A DNA stretch of 64,000 nt from Deltaproteobacteria bacterium RBG_13_43_22 (GTDB lineage Bacteria > Desulfobacterota > RBG-13-43-22), in assembly GCA_001797675.1 (NCBI GenBank), contig MGQB01000002.1, positions 20,699 to 84,698 of the forward strand, written 5' to 3'. The number at the start of each line of letters is the position of its first letter. Positions within the stretch are counted from its first letter, which is position 1. A program made the translations under genes and the position numbers. Shown here in pieces: positions 1 to 7,552 of this stretch. The notes beneath the pieces are model-generated. The model made no database searches. It was not told the DNA's origin and saw only the letters and a program-made list of their open reading frames with translations.

Positions 1-82
1 GGTGAATCTGGCCGGTTTGGCAGTTGGTCTTAAAACCGCCGGACAATCCCTATTTAAACGAAAAGAAAAAGGAGGAAAATGA
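1..82 (+). CDS. C-terminal end of a DUF948-like envelope protein (partial)
   Basis: An open frame enters from the left edge (codons from position 2) and stops with TGA at 80-82, two bases before the next ATG. The visible tail includes LAGLAVGLKTAGQSLF and then a basic KRKEKGGK end. DUF948-type membrane proteins often sit directly upstream of YtxH genes and carry a similar Gly/Leu patch, so this identity is likely but rests on only 26 residues and context. Confidence 0.5.
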   Translation, partial: VNLAGLAVGLKTAGQSLFKRKEKGGK

Positions 83-83
83 T

Positions 84-407
84 ATGTCAGAAGGAAACAA
101 GGGTTTTGCTGGAAGTGCCGTGGTTCTATCTTTTATTTTAGGCGGAGTAGTCGGGGCCGCCTTGGCTATCCTCTATACTCCATTGGAAGGGACACAGACC
201 CGCGGAAAGCTTAAAGACTTGACCGACGAGATGAAAGAAAAATCAGGCCACCTGTCCGAAGAATGGAAAGAAAAAGCGGCCACCTTTATTGAAAAAGGGA
301 AAGAATTTGTGGAACAAAAAAGGGGCATTCTTTCCTCGGCCTTTGATGCCGGGAGGGAGGCCATGAGAAAAGAGAAAGAGGAAATGAGTCAAACCGAAGG
401 GGTATAA
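84..407 (+). CDS. YtxH domain-containing protein
   Basis: This 107-residue protein has a Gly-rich hydrophobic N-terminal segment (about residues 12-32, LGGVVGAALAILYTP) followed by a charged amphipathic helix rich in Lys and Glu to the end. That is the standard YtxH (PF12732) layout: one membrane anchor plus a cytoplasmic coiled helix. The start at 84 is chosen because AAGGAGGAAA sits 5-8 bases upstream; an in-frame ATG at 24 has no ribosome site and would overlap the preceding gene. The family is linked to stress responses in some Gram-positives, but its role here is unknown. Confidence 0.8.
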   Translation: MSEGNKGFAGSAVVLSFILGGVVGAALAILYTPLEGTQTRGKLKDLTDEMKEKSGHLSEEWKEKAATFIEKGKEFVEQKRGILSSAFDAGREAMRKEKEEMSQTEGV

Positions 408-416
408 TTTTTTCCT

Positions 417-629
417 TCATTCTTTTTCCACATCGTCCCACTGTTCGGGCAGAGGCTGAGGTCCGGGCCTGATGCCGGCGATGTCCGGGTCTTCATCGCT
501 GGTTTTTGGTCCTGAAGCGGTATTAAGCGTTTTGGACTGAAGGCGGCGTGCTTCTTTGTCTCGTTGTTTTTGCTGCCGCGCTTTTTCCTTTTCCATTTTC
601 CTGAAAGTGGCTTTGGATTTATTGGCCAT
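417..629 (-). CDS. Small basic hypothetical protein
   Basis: This 70-residue protein has a strongly basic, Arg/Lys/Gln-rich N-terminal half (residues 1-35), likely a charged helix, and an acidic Pro-rich C-terminus ending QWDDVEKE. The start at 629 is preceded by GAGGA at good spacing. It has no membrane segment or cysteine. It is convergent with the YtxH gene. I do not recognise the family; the composition would suit a nucleic-acid- or ribosome-associated protein, but that is inference only. Confidence 0.6.
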   Translation of the reverse strand: MANKSKATFRKMEKEKARQQKQRDKEARRLQSKTLNTASGPKTSDEDPDIAGIRPGPQPLPEQWDDVEKE

Positions 630-912
630 TGGATAATTCCTCTTTTTTTGTTTTAACCTTGGCGTCACAAAAGTTTCGGAGGTTGCAGATCCGAAGTATC
701 CAGGACGAAGCCGCATACGCATACTGCGAGCCCTGGACCACAAAGGAGATGCGGCCTCTCAGACTTTCCCAACGGGTAAAAATTGGTCGATATTTTTGAA
801 GGTCCATACTCCACCCGCGGTGAATTTTGGCACCCACGCTGAAATTATCAGGACAAACTGTTTTTATCGACAAATAAATCCTTCATTGATCAATTTTTAT
901 GCAACTTCGAGG

Positions 913-1974
913 TTAAGGCATTTTATACACCATAGAATTAATATTCATCCCTGCTCCCACCGATGCAAAAACTGCAATGTCTCCTGAATGCAGAATATGA
1001 TTGTTCAATTTTCCTCTTTGTAAAAGATCAAACAGCGTTGGCAAAGTGGCCACAGAGCTGTTACCCAGCCAGGAAATCGTCATAGGCATAATGTCTTCCG
1101 GATTTTTTTCCGTCTGGTATAACTTAAACAGTCTTTTTAAGATGGCCTCATCCATTTTTTGATTAGCCTGGTGTATCAAAACTTTTTTCACGCCGGACAA
1201 GGAAAGTCCGGCCTTATCCAGACTCTGTTTGACGGCTTCCGCAACCGTCCTGACGGCATACTTGTATATCTCATGGCCGTCCATCTTGAGAAACAGCCTT
1301 TTTTCGTCATAGTTAGGGCCATAAGATCGTCCAAGCCGCAAAAGATAGGCCTCGTCAAAGGTGTCGGACCGGCTGACATGGGAAAGGATTCCGACTTCCC
1401 GGTCGGTTGCTTCCACCAGGACGGCACCGGCCCCGTCAGAATAGATCATACTGTCTATATCGTGGGGATCTGAAATCCTTGACAGAGTCTCCGCTCCGAT
1501 AACCAAGACCCTTTTAGCGTCACCGGACCTGATATAATAATCAGCCAGGATCATCCCTTGCAGCCAGCCGGGACAGCCGAAGAGAACGTCATAGGCAACG
1601 GTATAGGGATTTTTTATCCTCAGTTTATGCTTGACCCTGGAAGCAATGGAAGGAACCATGTCGGACTGTGGGTTATCGGCCTGCACGTCTCCAAAATTAT
1701 GGCCGACTAAGATGTAATCAAGGGTTTCCCTGTCTACCCCTTCCAACGCGCCTTCAGCGGATATAAAGGCAATATCCGAAGTGTTCATATCGTCGGTTAC
1801 GTACCTTCTTTCATTGATACAGGTAATCTCATTAAATTTGCGGATAATGTCCGTGTTCGACTTTTGATTTTTTCCCCCATCGGCCCCATAGAATTCATGA
1901 CTCAGGAAATATTCATTGTCAATATTTAAGGTCGGAATATAACTGCCCGTTCCGGTAATTATCGTATTCGGCAT
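913..1974 (-). CDS. 3-oxoacyl-ACP synthase III (FabH)-like ketoacyl synthase
   Basis: This thiolase-fold condensing enzyme of about 353 residues keeps the KAS III triad: Cys134 in LFGCPGW, His268 in LIHQANQKM and Asn305 in LGNSSVA. FabH enzymes start fatty-acid synthesis by condensing acyl-CoA with malonyl-ACP, but this family also includes enzymes for polyketide, alkene and secondary-lipid chains. The gene stands alone with no acpP or fabD, and it has an insertion around residues 25-60 (SHEFYGADGGKNQKSNTD), so a specialised condensing role is plausible. The ATG at 1974 is used; an upstream TTG at 1998 lies inside the GAGGAGG ribosome site. Confidence 0.8.
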   Translation of the reverse strand: MPNTIITGTGSYIPTLNIDNEYFLSHEFYGADGGKNQKSNTDIIRKFNEITCINERRYVTDDMNTSDIAFISAEGALEGVDRETLDYILVGHNFGDVQADNPQSDMVPSIASRVKHKLRIKNPYTVAYDVLFGCPGWLQGMILADYYIRSGDAKRVLVIGAETLSRISDPHDIDSMIYSDGAGAVLVEATDREVGILSHVSRSDTFDEAYLLRLGRSYGPNYDEKRLFLKMDGHEIYKYAVRTVAEAVKQSLDKAGLSLSGVKKVLIHQANQKMDEAILKRLFKLYQTEKNPEDIMPMTISWLGNSSVATLPTLFDLLQRGKLNNHILHSGDIAVFASVGAGMNINSMVYKMP

Positions 1975-2293
1975 AATGAAATCAAACCGCCTCCTCAAAA
2001 GATAAATAAATGTAAAAGTCTATCATAAATAAGGAACAAGTGTAAAGGAGAAAAGACAATACCTGGGATTTATGTTCCAATCCTCATCGAGATCCATTAT
2101 TTTCTTGACATCAAAGACCCCTTGATATTTTATTGAATTAAATGGGCCATGAAGACTTGATTCAGGATGAACCCTGAAAAACTTCATGGCCTTTTTTATT
2201 TTGTGTCCCTCAACGATAAACATAGATTTCTGAGGTGGCCGATCCGGCGGGGAGAATGGAAGTCGTTTTTATCGAATAAGCGAAATTCGTTTT
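1975..2293. other. Gene-free stretch with a terminator-like hairpin
   Basis: No supported gene lies between the FabH-like gene and nikO. The only clear structure is the inverted repeat at 2145-2191, described separately. A short minus-strand open frame at 2023-2223 is treated as chance because it runs through that hairpin. Confidence 0.4.
2145..2197 (+). terminator. Hairpin followed by T-run
   Basis: GGCCATGAAG (2145-2154) pairs perfectly with CTTCATGGCC (2182-2191), and TTTTTT follows on the plus strand. This is a textbook intrinsic terminator facing right, yet no plus-strand gene is visible upstream. It may therefore end an unannotated short plus-strand RNA, or act in minus-strand read-through from nikO as a stem only. 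Confidence 0.55.
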
Positions 2294-3103
2294 TTAATGC
2301 TTATGAAATAAGAAATGAGAATGCCTGTGCTTATGGATTTCCTCACCATGATAGTGGACGTGTTCATGAATGAGATTTGCACTGAGAAGCAAATCTTCAT
2401 CTTTCAGTATTTCGTCAGAAGGCCCGATCTTCACCATCTTATGTTCTTCAGACAAGAGGGCAACCTGCATATGCAGCTCATCGACCAGCGAAAGGTCATG
2501 AGTCGCCATCACCAGAGTCTTGCCGGCATCGTTTAGAGCCAGCATCAGCTCTACGAGAAAAACCTGGGTCCTAGGGTCAAGGCCGTTGGTCGGCTCGTCA
2601 AGAAGCAATATTTCCGGGTTCATCGTGAGAACCGAACCGATGGTAACCCTCTTTTTTTCCCCTCCGGAAAGCATGGTGGAGGGTCTGTCTTTCAGGTTCT
2701 CAATGTTCAGAATCTGCATTACCTCGAATGCTCTATCCAGTGCCTCTTTTTCTTCGATCCCCAACTGGAGAGGACCATAAAGAAGCTCATCCAGAACCGT
2801 CGGACAGAATAGTTGCACATCAGAATCCTGAAAAACATATCCCACCCGCTCTCTGAAGAACCGTAAAAACCCTTTATCTTTTAAAGTCTTTTCTGATACC
2901 TCATTCCCTCTGAAAAAATATTTCCCGCTTGATTGCCCTATCAGGCCGTTCATGATCTGCAGGAGGGTTGACTTACCGCTTCCGTTTGCGCCGATAATAG
3001 CAAATCTCTCTCCCTCTCCAATTGAAAGACTGATATCACACACGGCTGGAAATTTATCGTAATAGCTGTAACTTATCCCTTTAAGGCATATAATGTCTTT
3101 CAC
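2294..3103 (-). CDS. nikO: ECF-type nickel/cobalt transporter ATPase with His-rich tail (NikO/CbiO)
   Basis: This is the ATP-binding A-component of an energy-coupling-factor metal importer. It has Walker A GANGSGKST, signature LSGGEKKRV, Walker B ILLLDEP and the switch His in MATHD. The last 25 residues carry about ten histidines (LIHEHVHYHGEEIHKHRHSH and on), an extension ordinary CbiO proteins lack, which suggests intracellular Ni/Co buffering or sensing. The start is GTG at 3103, with GAGG five bases upstream. It lies eight bases after nikQ in the same minus-strand operon. Nickel is preferred over cobalt because of the nearby NikR gene. Confidence 0.88.
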   Translation of the reverse strand: MKDIICLKGISYSYYDKFPAVCDISLSIGEGERFAIIGANGSGKSTLLQIMNGLIGQSSGKYFFRGNEVSEKTLKDKGFLRFFRERVGYVFQDSDVQLFCPTVLDELLYGPLQLGIEEKEALDRAFEVMQILNIENLKDRPSTMLSGGEKKRVTIGSVLTMNPEILLLDEPTNGLDPRTQVFLVELMLALNDAGKTLVMATHDLSLVDELHMQVALLSEEHKMVKIGPSDEILKDEDLLLSANLIHEHVHYHGEEIHKHRHSHFLFHKH

Positions 3104-3110
3104 AATCACC

Positions 3111-4037
3111 TCAAATCCATAGAAATAGAACTCCAACAATAAAAAAGACAGCGCTCGCAACCCAGTCACGGGTCTGGAGCTTCTTGACCCCGTAAAACTT
3201 TATGTTGTTCGAAAAGCCTCTGCCGAGCATGGCCTTGAAAATCTCTTCACAGCGCTGCTGGCTCTTTTTGAACATCAAAGCAAGTCTTCCTGCGATCCAT
3301 CGCCTTCCCTCGGCATTGCTCACTTTCCCGGCCAATCTGCTTTTCATGGCCAGGTGCATATCTTCAATCGTTTTTGCGAAGATGAACACATACTTATAGG
3401 AAAGGGTCACTATCATAAGAAAGCTGTCCGGGACCTTCAAAACCTTGAGGGCTTTTATTATCTCGGTGAAGGGTGTTGTGTACAAAACAAAGAATGAAAG
3501 GGCCAGAGAGTTCATAACCCTCGATGTGAGCATCAGAACGCCATACACCCCTTCCCGGGTTAGGCCGATCTCCTCCGGTATCTGATATATCCAGAACCGA
3601 TAGGGTTTTGAAAGGTGCAGCAGTGGGAGAATGATTTCACCCTTGGTGATGACGTTGAGAGCAGAAGGAAGAGCGATGAGAAAACCAAAGATGAAGGCGA
3701 AGAAGAGAACGCGCTTATAAAGATTGAAAATTTCCAGGCGTGATAGAAACGTCAAAACGAAAACAAAGGCCCCGATCAAAACCTCTGATGGGATATTTTT
3801 TTTTAGGCTTACAATAATTATATAAAAGAGGAGGAAGAGGATTTTTACCCTGGCGTCGATCTTCTGAAAAAAATTATCACTCGATGCCGTTTCCCACTGG
3901 ATATACCCGGTCTTAATGACATCCGCCAGATGATGAATGCCCTTCTCGATGAAAGATATCTTTAGGCCCCCCTTGCCTGGAATAAAGGAGTCAGAGGAGG
4001 GTCTTTCCAGGAGGAATAAAGGGACCTTATTTTTCAT
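3111..4037 (-). CDS. nikQ: ECF transporter transmembrane T-component (NikQ/CbiQ)
   Basis: This 308-residue membrane protein couples the ATPase to the metal-binding subunit. It has several hydrophobic helices (for example about 70-115 and 185-230) and the cytoplasmic coupling motifs with paired arginines, including KSRLAGKVSNAEGRRW and AMLGRGF, typical of CbiQ. Its first 55 residues are a hydrophilic extension beyond the usual family length of about 250. The start overlaps the stop of the upstream nikN-like gene by 11 bases, indicating translational coupling. Confidence 0.88.
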   Translation of the reverse strand: MKNKVPLFLLERPSSDSFIPGKGGLKISFIEKGIHHLADVIKTGYIQWETASSDNFFQKIDARVKILFLLFYIIIVSLKKNIPSEVLIGAFVFVLTFLSRLEIFNLYKRVLFFAFIFGFLIALPSALNVITKGEIILPLLHLSKPYRFWIYQIPEEIGLTREGVYGVLMLTSRVMNSLALSFFVLYTTPFTEIIKALKVLKVPDSFLMIVTLSYKYVFIFAKTIEDMHLAMKSRLAGKVSNAEGRRWIAGRLALMFKKSQQRCEEIFKAMLGRGFSNNIKFYGVKKLQTRDWVASAVFFIVGVLFLWI

Positions 4038-4362
4038 TCCTTACCAGGACCTTTGAAATTACGAATATAACAAGACCGACCGCCAGGATCCCGATAAGTC
4101 CTGAAACAATGTACGATAGTACCTGAACTGTCAGGGAAGCCCCTTCTCCGCCGAGGTTATAGTCGGGGACCGGTGCTTTCCAGAGATCGGCCCATCTCTT
4201 TAATCCTTCCGGCACATAACCGAGAAGTTTCTCAAGTTCTTCCGGTCCCCACTCACCCCAGGCCGCTCCGGCTTTGAATTTTTCGGGGAGGATGACCCCT
4301 AAGGGGGTAAGTAGTGCCAAAATAAAAAGGCCTATCCAGAGTTTCTTCTGAGATTTGGTCAT
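4027..4362 (-). CDS. nikN: Small two-helix ECF transporter component (NikN/NikL-like)
   Basis: This 111-residue protein has a hydrophobic helix at about 8-26 (LWIGLFILALLTPLGVI) and a second at about 80-105. The extracytoplasmic loop between them contains GEWGPEELEKLLGYVPEGL, resembling the PDGLE/CbiN-NikN accessory class. In nickel and cobalt ECF systems this subunit assists metal capture by the M protein. It sits between nikM (one base away) and nikQ (overlapping). Whether it is best called NikN or NikL cannot be settled by eye. Confidence 0.75.
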   Translation of the reverse strand: MTKSQKKLWIGLFILALLTPLGVILPEKFKAGAAWGEWGPEELEKLLGYVPEGLKRWADLWKAPVPDYNLGGEGASLTVQVLSYIVSGLIGILAVGLVIFVISKVLVRNEK

Positions 4363-4363
4363 G

Positions 4364-5050
4364 CTATGCCTCCTTTACCGTCAATGAATAAACCAATCCG
4401 GGCTCATTCTTGGCAAAATAACGGAATAACAATACGGTGACTATCCCCTCGACGATGCCAAATAACAGTAAATGCTCCAAGGCCATGGCTGGAAGGGCCA
4501 CAGACAGCGGGTAAGGAGCATAGAGCGGTCTGCCGTCAGGCGTGGCGGCCAGGATCGGCTGAATCCCGAATTCAATTCCGGTTACAGCCGCGGCGACAGA
4601 AAGACTGACATAACCGGAGAGAAAGGCTGCGATGGATAACCTCGCCCCGCCATCGGCATTTCCTTTAATAAGTCTGAACACCCAATACGAGACGAAGGGC
4701 ATCACCACCGCCATGTTAAAGCAGTTTGCGCCTATGGCGGTTATTCCACCGTCGCCAAAGACTATCGCTTGAATGATCAGGCTGACCGATACTGCTATAA
4801 CAGCCGTCCACGGCCCAAGCAGAATCGCGATAATCCCGGCACCGACCGCATGGCCGGTGGTCCCTCCCGGGATAGGTACATTAAACATCATGATGAGAAA
4901 GGAAAAAGCCGCTGACATAGCCAGATATGGGATGTGCTTGATGGAAAGCTCTTTATTTATCTTTTTAAGGGCAACAGACCAGAACACCAAAGATACCCCG
5001 TAGAGGGGCACATACGTTTGAGGACTCAGGTAACCGTCAGGTATATGCAT
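4364..5050 (-). CDS. nikM: ECF transporter metal-binding S-component (NikM/CbiM)
   Basis: This 228-residue integral membrane protein begins MHIPDGYLSP, the CbiM/NikM signature in which the N-terminal amine and His2 bind the metal. The third known ligand is also present at His67, in PGGTTGHAVG. About seven hydrophobic helices follow. It determines Ni/Co specificity in the importer. The ATG lies immediately after the stop of the upstream beta-barrel-like gene, so the two are almost certainly co-translated. Confidence 0.9.
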   Translation of the reverse strand: MHIPDGYLSPQTYVPLYGVSLVFWSVALKKINKELSIKHIPYLAMSAAFSFLIMMFNVPIPGGTTGHAVGAGIIAILLGPWTAVIAVSVSLIIQAIVFGDGGITAIGANCFNMAVVMPFVSYWVFRLIKGNADGGARLSIAAFLSGYVSLSVAAAVTGIEFGIQPILAATPDGRPLYAPYPLSVALPAMALEHLLLFGIVEGIVTVLLFRYFAKNEPGLVYSLTVKEA

Positions 5051-5818
5051 TTAAAACCTCCATGTGATGCCCATAAGGATAGTATAATCCTCCTCGGGCT
5101 TTGTCAATCCGCCTTTAACTCCGAAATCGATATCGAAATTCTCTAATGGGGAATAGATGACTCCTCCAAGGATAAACGTGTTTGGAGTATCGAGGTCCCT
5201 ATCCGTGTTTCTCTCTACGCCGATATTACCGACTAACTTGAGGTCCTTTATTATTTCAACCGTTGAGGCAAAAGAGGCGTGCCACAGGTCCTTATTCTCA
5301 TCGAGCTTGTTTTCATTCCTGATATAGCCGAGGTTGAGATGAAACGCCCATGGCTTTATCTCCTTGGTCCCGATGAAAAAAAGGTGATAGGTCGTTCTCC
5401 CTGATCCCAACCCCTTCTCTTCGTCGCCGGTTGGAAAAGTAATGCCAGGCTTGAGAGCAAAACTGAGTCCGTTTTTTTCGTAAAACCGCCACTTCATTTC
5501 AAGAGACATATCAGCAATACCCTCTTGCCTTATCACTGAGCCGGAATCCTCAACCCGGATGTGCTCATAAGGAAGACTGATCATGATGTCTATAGGGTCC
5601 GATAGGCCATAGGTGAGCGTAGTTGAAATCTGGGTGGTTTTGGTGGTGACTACGTCATCCTCATCCTGTCCATAGCCTCCATTTACTTCCAACTGGAACT
5701 TCCCTTTTCCCTGGGTACCGGTATCGTCAGTGATAAGCGGATGGGAAGCGAAAGAAAAAGTGCAGAGGGCTAAGACCACAATTACGGACAATACGCATGA
5801 TTTGATTAGTTTGTTCAT
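5051..5818 (-). CDS. Outer-membrane beta-barrel-like protein leading the nickel operon
   Basis: This 255-residue protein has a clear Sec signal peptide (about 1-24, ending FASH) and then alternating amphipathic strands ending in aromatic WRF, as in outer-membrane barrels. The start of the mature chain, HPLITDDTGTQGKGKFQLE, resembles the Phenol_MetA_deg (PF13557) transporter-like family. It abuts nikM without a gap. A role as outer-membrane porin for nickel or a nickel chelate is inferred from operon position only. Confidence 0.7.
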   Translation of the reverse strand: MNKLIKSCVLSVIVVLALCTFSFASHPLITDDTGTQGKGKFQLEVNGGYGQDEDDVVTTKTTQISTTLTYGLSDPIDIMISLPYEHIRVEDSGSVIRQEGIADMSLEMKWRFYEKNGLSFALKPGITFPTGDEEKGLGSGRTTYHLFFIGTKEIKPWAFHLNLGYIRNENKLDENKDLWHASFASTVEIIKDLKLVGNIGVERNTDRDLDTPNTFILGGVIYSPLENFDIDFGVKGGLTKPEEDYTILMGITWRF

Positions 5819-5854
5819 ACAGTCTCCTTTCCCATCCTATTATCGTTTAATTTA

Positions 5855-5881
5855 ATGCTACTAATATTAATTTCGTGCTAC
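5855..5881. promoter_or_regulatory. Candidate NikR half-sites upstream of the nickel operon
   Basis: ATGCTAC (5855-5861) and GTGCTAC (5875-5881) are separated by 13 bases, the same spacing as the palindrome at nikR. Here the half-sites are direct rather than inverted repeats. They lie 37-63 bases upstream of the first structural gene. Binding by NikR is inferred. Confidence 0.4.
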
Positions 5882-5898
5882 CAGGGCGGCAAAAAAAT

Positions 5899-6315
5899 TT
5901 ACTTTAAATGTTTTCCGGTTGTTGTCACAGTGAGCTTTCCGTGTTTCACTCCTTTCGTCCCGATTAACCGGTCAGCGATTATCTTGATATCCTTGGCTTT
6001 CCCTTTAACAACTATGACTTCAAGACAATTTTGCTCATCAAGATGTATATGCATCGCCGAAATTATCGAGTGGTGGTAATGATGCTGCAAGTCGGTAAGG
6101 TTATCGTTAAGTTCTCTGGTGTCGTGGGAATAAACAAGGGTAATGGTTCCGACGGTTTCGGTGCTTAAAGAATCCCATTCCTCTGTTACAAGGCTGTCCC
6201 TAATGAGGTCCCTGATCGCCTCGCTTCGGTTGGCATAACCTTTCTTTTTTATGAGGTGATCAAACCCCTCAATCAAGGTTTTCTCAAGTGATATGCCAAA
6301 TCTGAATACTCCCAT
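5899..6315 (-). CDS. nikR: Nickel-responsive transcriptional repressor NikR
   Basis: This 138-residue protein has a ribbon-helix-helix DNA-binding domain (residues 1-45; [15 protein letters not shown] and [10 protein letters not shown]) and an ACT-like nickel domain. The E. coli nickel ligands His76, His87, His89 and Cys95 correspond here to His78, His89, His91 and Cys97, all with a uniform +2 shift. It represses nickel uptake when nickel is plentiful. A palindrome overlaps its own start codon, suggesting autoregulation. Confidence 0.93.
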   Translation of the reverse strand: MGVFRFGISLEKTLIEGFDHLIKKKGYANRSEAIRDLIRDSLVTEEWDSLSTETVGTITLVYSHDTRELNDNLTDLQHHYHHSIISAMHIHLDEQNCLEVIVVKGKAKDIKIIADRLIGTKGVKHGKLTVTTTGKHLK

Positions 6316-6346
6316 AGTAGCACCTTTTCCAATAAAGTGTTACTAT
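6314..6346. promoter_or_regulatory. Palindromic NikR operator at the nikR start
   Basis: ATAGTAGCAC (6314-6323) and GTGTTACTAT (6337-6346) form an inverted repeat with one mismatch and a 13-base spacer. The left arm overlaps the nikR ATG. The GTRNCAC/GTGNYAC half-sites resemble published NikR motifs of Desulfovibrio/Geobacter relatives as I recall them; the match has not been tested. Confidence 0.6.
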
Positions 6347-6467
6347 ATTTTCAATTTCTCCCTTTTGTCAAGGGATTTTTAATTTTTCAGGAAATTTAGG
6401 TTATTGATAAAGGGGTAAGGGTTTGTTATCATAAAATTAATTATAATCATTTTTTGATCCAAGCTGA

Positions 6468-6623
6468 TCTTTGGACCGCAGGCAGGTGGCTGTTTCCGAC
6501 ACGCCGGGAAAGGTGTTGGCGGATGAACCCCTTCTAAGGGCCCATGGTTTGGAGATTCCGGATATTCTGCGTTTGATGCCCCCGCAAGACCGCAACCTAT
6601 ATATCACCAAACTAAAAGAATGA
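6468..6623 (+). pseudogene. Remnant of a CbiO/NikO-type ATPase C-terminus
   Basis: A plus-strand frame without a start codon reads VSDTPGKVLADEPLLRAHGL, then EIPDILRLMPP, and stops at 6621-6623. The pattern of 'GxP, vl.DeeLLrahgLeiP' is typical of the extreme C-terminus of CbiO-family ATPases. A stop codon at 6465-6467 closes the frame upstream and no Walker motifs remain. It is therefore a decayed fragment, probably of a second Ni/Co transporter that stood head-to-head with the present one. Confidence 0.65.
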
Positions 6624-6662
6624 TGGACTATTTACGAGGTTATCAAAAATGATGGGTTTCCT

Positions 6663-7358
6663 TTACTTTTCCTGGGTGTAGAGTACAGCCAGTATCCTGG
6701 CACTTTGATCTCCAAGGGCGCGGACCCGGTGAGGCAAGGTGGAATCATAATAAATCGAATCTTCCGGCGAGAGGATTTCTCTCTTCTCTCCCAAAATGAC
6801 CTCGATCTCTCCTGCTAAAACGAAGATAAACTCCTCTCCATCATGGGTTGAAGGGGATTCATCCTTTGAGGTCGGTTCCAAGGTAACCAGAAAAGGCTCC
6901 ATGTTTCGTTCTTTCTTTTCCGGGGCCAGGGATTCATAAGTATATCCATAACGAAGAGTTTTTTGAGAACCGTAACGGGAGACCGTTTTACGATTTTTTT
7001 TATAGACAATGGTATAGGGTTTGGATTCACCCTGGACTAATAAATAGCCCATTTTCATTTCCAGTGCCCTGGCCAATTTAACCATATCCCCTAAGGGGGG
7101 TAGAATCTGGCCGGTTTCAATTTGGGTGATGGTCAATTCTGAAAAGCCGGTCCGCTGGGCGACATCCTGCAAGGAAAGGGCTTTTGTTTCCCGAACGGCC
7201 TTGATTCTGGCCCCCACGGACAGTGACATGAAGGACTCTTCCTCATGACCGGAAGACCTGGAGATACCCTCCAAAAAATCCGCTTCGGCCGTATGGGCAT
7301 AATCTTTAATGGTCTCCTGTCCGTCGCTATAAATGTTTCCTTTTTTTGAAGACGCCAT
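6663..7358 (-). CDS. XRE-family regulator with C-terminal cupin domain
   Basis: This 231-residue regulator has an acidic N-terminal tail and a helix-turn-helix of the XRE type at about 47-105 (IKAVRETKALSLQDVAQRTG and SELTITQIETG). A small cupin barrel follows at about 160-228 (THDGEEFIFVLAGEIEVILG and STLPHRVRALG). HTH-cupin proteins usually sense a small metabolite, often in polyamine, osmolyte or carbon metabolism. The start at 7358 is preceded by GGGGGGA. No adjacent target operon identifies the ligand. Confidence 0.85.
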   Translation of the reverse strand: MASSKKGNIYSDGQETIKDYAHTAEADFLEGISRSSGHEEESFMSLSVGARIKAVRETKALSLQDVAQRTGFSELTITQIETGQILPPLGDMVKLARALEMKMGYLLVQGESKPYTIVYKKNRKTVSRYGSQKTLRYGYTYESLAPEKKERNMEPFLVTLEPTSKDESPSTHDGEEFIFVLAGEIEVILGEKREILSPEDSIYYDSTLPHRVRALGDQSARILAVLYTQEK

Positions 7359-7552
7359 AAATCCCCCCGATTAACCTGTACGAGATAGTTAACTATACCA
7401 AAGGAATAAAAATGATACAAGGATTTTGGTAAGGGATGGTTTACTTATTCAATAATTTAGAACGAAAAAAAGTGAGTGTTGTTCGGTATAAAAAAATAAT
7501 TGTTTTTTTTAAAACAGCTATGATAAAATAATATATTTAATATGGCTTTGGA

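Noticed and set aside
619..873. 84-codon minus-strand frame upstream of the small basic protein
   Set aside because: No ribosome site, and it overlaps the better-supported gene at 417-629.
2023..2223. Minus-strand 66-codon frame
   Set aside because: It runs through the hairpin at 2145-2191 and shows no ribosome site or protein-like pattern.
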